Source: Tahibacter soli (GTDB lineage: Bacteria; Pseudomonadota; Gammaproteobacteria; Xanthomonadales; Rhodanobacteraceae). Taken from it: DNA of 64,000 bases. The notes beneath the pieces are model-generated. The model ran no database searches and was not told the DNA's origin. It was given only the letters and a program-made list of their open reading frames with translations. A program made the translations under genes and the position numbers. The DNA is taken from assembly GCF_025717065.2 (NCBI RefSeq), contig NZ_JAOVZO020000018.1, positions 806,001 to 870,000 of the forward strand. The letters run 5' to 3'. This document shows positions 62,135-64,000 of the stretch, in pieces (position 1 is the first letter of the stretch; every line of letters begins with the position of its first letter).

Positions 62135-64000
62135 CTACTTCGTTGCTGTATTTACCGAATCTTCAATGGTCGGCTTCAACTGCCGATCCAGCCACCGCAC
62201 CATCGTATTGAACACGTGCTTCTTCATCGCCGGCGTCGACATGCCGTGCTTGCCGCCCGGGTAGGTCATGAGGTCGAACTGCACGCCGCGGTTCTGCAGC
62301 TGCGCCATCAGCTGCGTCGAGTTCGTGAACAGCACGTTGTCGTCGGCCATGCCGTGCATCAGGAGCAGCGGCGACTTCATGCCGTCGAGCCACGTCATCA
62401 CGTCGCCCTTCTTGTAGCCGTCCGCGTTCGCGGCGGGCGTCGACATGTAGCGCTCGGTGTAGTGCGTGTCGTACAGCGACCAGTCGGTGACCGGCGCGAC
62501 CGACACCGCGGCCGCGACGATGTCCGACGCCTTGCCGAGCATCATCAGCGACAGATACCCGCCATAGCTCCAGCCGAACACGCCGACGCGTTTCGCGTCG
62601 ACCCACGGCTGCGTCGCGAGCCACTCGATCGCCTTGCGCTGGTCGGCCACTTCGACCGTGCCGAGCTTCAGGTGCAGCGCGTCGGAAAACGCGCGACCGC
62701 GCCGGCCCATGCCGCGATTGTCGAGCGTGATCACGACGTAGCCGTGTTGCGCGAGAAACTGGTCGAACAGATCGCCGAAGCCGCGCGTGGCGAGCTGCGC
62801 CGTCGGGCCGCCGTAGAAATGCGACACGACCGGATAGCGCTTGTTCGGATCGAAACCGGCCGGCTTGTACAGGCGGTACCACAGCGTCTGCCCGTCGTCG
62901 GCCTTGATCGTGCCGAACTCGGGTTTGATGTGTTCGGCGAGGTACGGCACGTACGGGTGGTCGCCCTCGACCTTGTTCTGCGCGATCCACGCGAGGTGGC
63001 TGCCGTCGGGCTTGCGTACCGACAGCTGCGTCGGCGTCGTCGGGTCGGCCCACGCGTCGACGAACAGCTTCACCGCGCCGCTGCCGTCGCTCGCGAACGT
63101 CGCGTCGTGCCAGCCGTCCTCGCGGGTCACGCGCACCGGGTTCGCCGCGTTGCTGCCGTCGAGCTTGAGCGCGTACACCTGTTTGTCGAGCGGATGGTCC
63201 TTGTTGCCCGAGACGTAGACGACGCCGGCTTCCTCGTCGACCGCGAGCAGCTTGTCGACCTGCCAGTCGCCCGACGACAAGGCGACTTTTTCCTTGCCGT
63301 CCATTCCGTACAAGTACAAATGCTTGTAGCCGCTGCGCTCGGACGCCCACACGAACGCGGCCTGGCGCTCGAGGAAACGCAGGTCGTCGTTGAGGTTGAT
63401 CCAGGTCTTGCTCGTTTCGGTCAACAGCGTCGTCTGCTTGAGCGTGTCGACGTCGACGCTGACGAGTTCGAGCGTGCGCTGGTCGCGCGACTGGCGCTGG
63501 AACACGACGGCCTTGCCGTCGGCGGTCCAGTTCACGCGCGCGAGATAGATGTCGGCGTTCTTGCCGAGGTCGATCCAGCGCGGCTTGCCGCCGCCGGGGC
63601 GGATCAGGCCGAGCTGCACCTTGACGTTCGGCTGGCCCGCGGCCGGATAGCGCTGCTGCGTCACGTCGGTGCGGTCGGGCTGGATCTCGAAGCGCTGCAC
63701 GAGCGGCACGGCCGACTCGTCGTAGCGCTCGAAGGCGATCCACTCGCTGGTCGGCGACCACCAGTAGCCGCTGAAGCGGTCCATTTCCTCCTGCGCGACG
63801 AACTCGGCTTCGCCGTTGTGGATCGCGTCCTTGCCGTCGCTCGTCAGGCGATGGTTGAGGCCCGTCTTCAGATCGACGACCCACAGGTTCTGGGCGCTCA
63901 CGAACGAGACGTAGCGGCCGGACGGCGCGACCTGCGCGTCGATGATCTCGGCGTCCTTCGGCGTCAGCGAACGCACCGCTTCGTCGGGCTTCGCGGCGAG
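62135..64000 (-). CDS. Dipeptidyl-peptidase IV-type S9 peptidase (5' end outside the window)
   Basis: 622 C-terminal residues are visible. The propeller holds the DPP-IV double-Glu anchor (AQEEMDRFSGYWWSP) that binds a peptide N-terminus. The C-terminal alpha/beta-hydrolase domain has the serine motif GWSYGGY, an Asp in MADDNVLF and the His in GGKHGM, so the triad is complete. S9B enzymes remove Xaa-Pro dipeptides. The signal peptide and first propeller blade lie beyond the right edge. Confidence 0.93.
   Translation of the reverse strand, partial: LAAKPDEAVRSLTPKDAEIIDAQVAPSGRYVSFVSAQNLWVVDLKTGLNHRLTSDGKDAIHNGEAEFVAQEEMDRFSGYWWSPTSEWIAFERYDESAVPLVQRFEIQPDRTDVTQQRYPAAGQPNVKVQLGLIRPGGGKPRWIDLGKNADIYLARVNWTADGKAVVFQRQSRDQRTLELVSVDVDTLKQTTLLTETSKTWINLNDDLRFLERQAAFVWASERSGYKHLYLYGMDGKEKVALSSGDWQVDKLLAVDEEAGVVYVSGNKDHPLDKQVYALKLDGSNAANPVRVTREDGWHDATFASDGSGAVKLFVDAWADPTTPTQLSVRKPDGSHLAWIAQNKVEGDHPYVPYLAEHIKPEFGTIKADDGQTLWYRLYKPAGFDPNKRYPVVSHFYGGPTAQLATRGFGDLFDQFLAQHGYVVITLDNRGMGRRGRAFSDALHLKLGTVEVADQRKAIEWLATQPWVDAKRVGVFGWSYGGYLSLMMLGKASDIVAAAVSVAPVTDWSLYDTHYTERYMSTPAANADGYKKGDVMTWLDGMKSPLLLMHGMADDNVLFTNSTQLMAQLQNRGVQFDLMTYPGGKHGMSTPAMKKHVFNTMVRWLDRQLKPTIEDSVNTATK

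Overview
The window is high-GC DNA (by eye about two thirds G+C or more) with dense, mostly chromosomal housekeeping content. Gene content and protein style fit a gammaproteobacterium of the Xanthomonadales/Lysobacterales, most likely near the Rhodanobacteraceae (Dokdonella-like). Pointers are rsmG-parA-parB in a row, a DUF3379 anti-sigma factor with an ECF sigma factor, several S9 peptidases, a UPF0149 protein after xthA, and a large secreted lamin-tail protein. The taxonomic placement is inference. No rRNA, tRNA, CRISPR array, phage or insertion sequence was seen.

Layout. 1-1909: two ends of a signalling operon (RocR-like receiver-EAL protein, then a membrane sensor running off the left edge). 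2334-8204: glutamate synthase with large and small subunits in one reading frame, preceded by a 145-bp near-palindromic element. 8382-17201: single metabolic and envelope genes (2OG oxygenase, thiolase, RDD membrane protein, DUF1232, phospholipase D, YceI, SixA, a beta-lactamase-fold protein lacking its serine). 17257-24000: orphan ParA, two tandem secreted paralogues (the second frameshifted), GNAT, gamma-glutamyltransferase and a secreted protein of unknown role. 24042-29398: epimerase/glycosyltransferase pair, ECF sigma/anti-sigma pair, and parB-parA-rsmG with rsmG frameshifted in a G-run. 29517-37262: short SPFH protein with a hairpin over its ribosome binding site, GT-C glycosyltransferase, incomplete peptide ABC transporter, and a REC-PAS-GGDEF-EAL protein with a degenerate GGDEF. 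37565-42106: hemB, S9 peptidase, aroE, YkgJ-like protein. 42171-45577: EmrAB-type efflux system with a divergent TetR regulator and a clear palindromic operator. 45596-48119: DUF2157/DUF4401/GDYXXLXY membrane operon. 48254-64000: DUF4304-like protein, gamma-carbonic anhydrase, aldehyde dehydrogenase plus dienelactone hydrolase, an atypical secreted protein, lamin-tail protein, cNMP-patatin protein, oligopeptidase A, xthA, UPF0149, pirin and a partial dipeptidyl-peptidase IV.

Most genes are independent. The clearest functional groups are c-di-GMP signalling (two EAL proteins), chromosome segregation (parAB), drug efflux (tetR/emrA/emrB), envelope glycan building (epimerase, GT2, GT-C) and peptide breakdown and uptake (two S9 peptidases, oligopeptidase A, Opp-like ABC genes). 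Three interspersed palindromic repeats sit exactly between convergent genes, and a fourth, different palindrome lies in the gltBD leader. No defence or mobile cassette is visible. The most unusual items are the gltBD fusion with its internal start, its palindromic leader, the sequestered ribosome binding site of the SPFH gene, the serine-less beta-lactamase-fold protein and two frameshifted genes.
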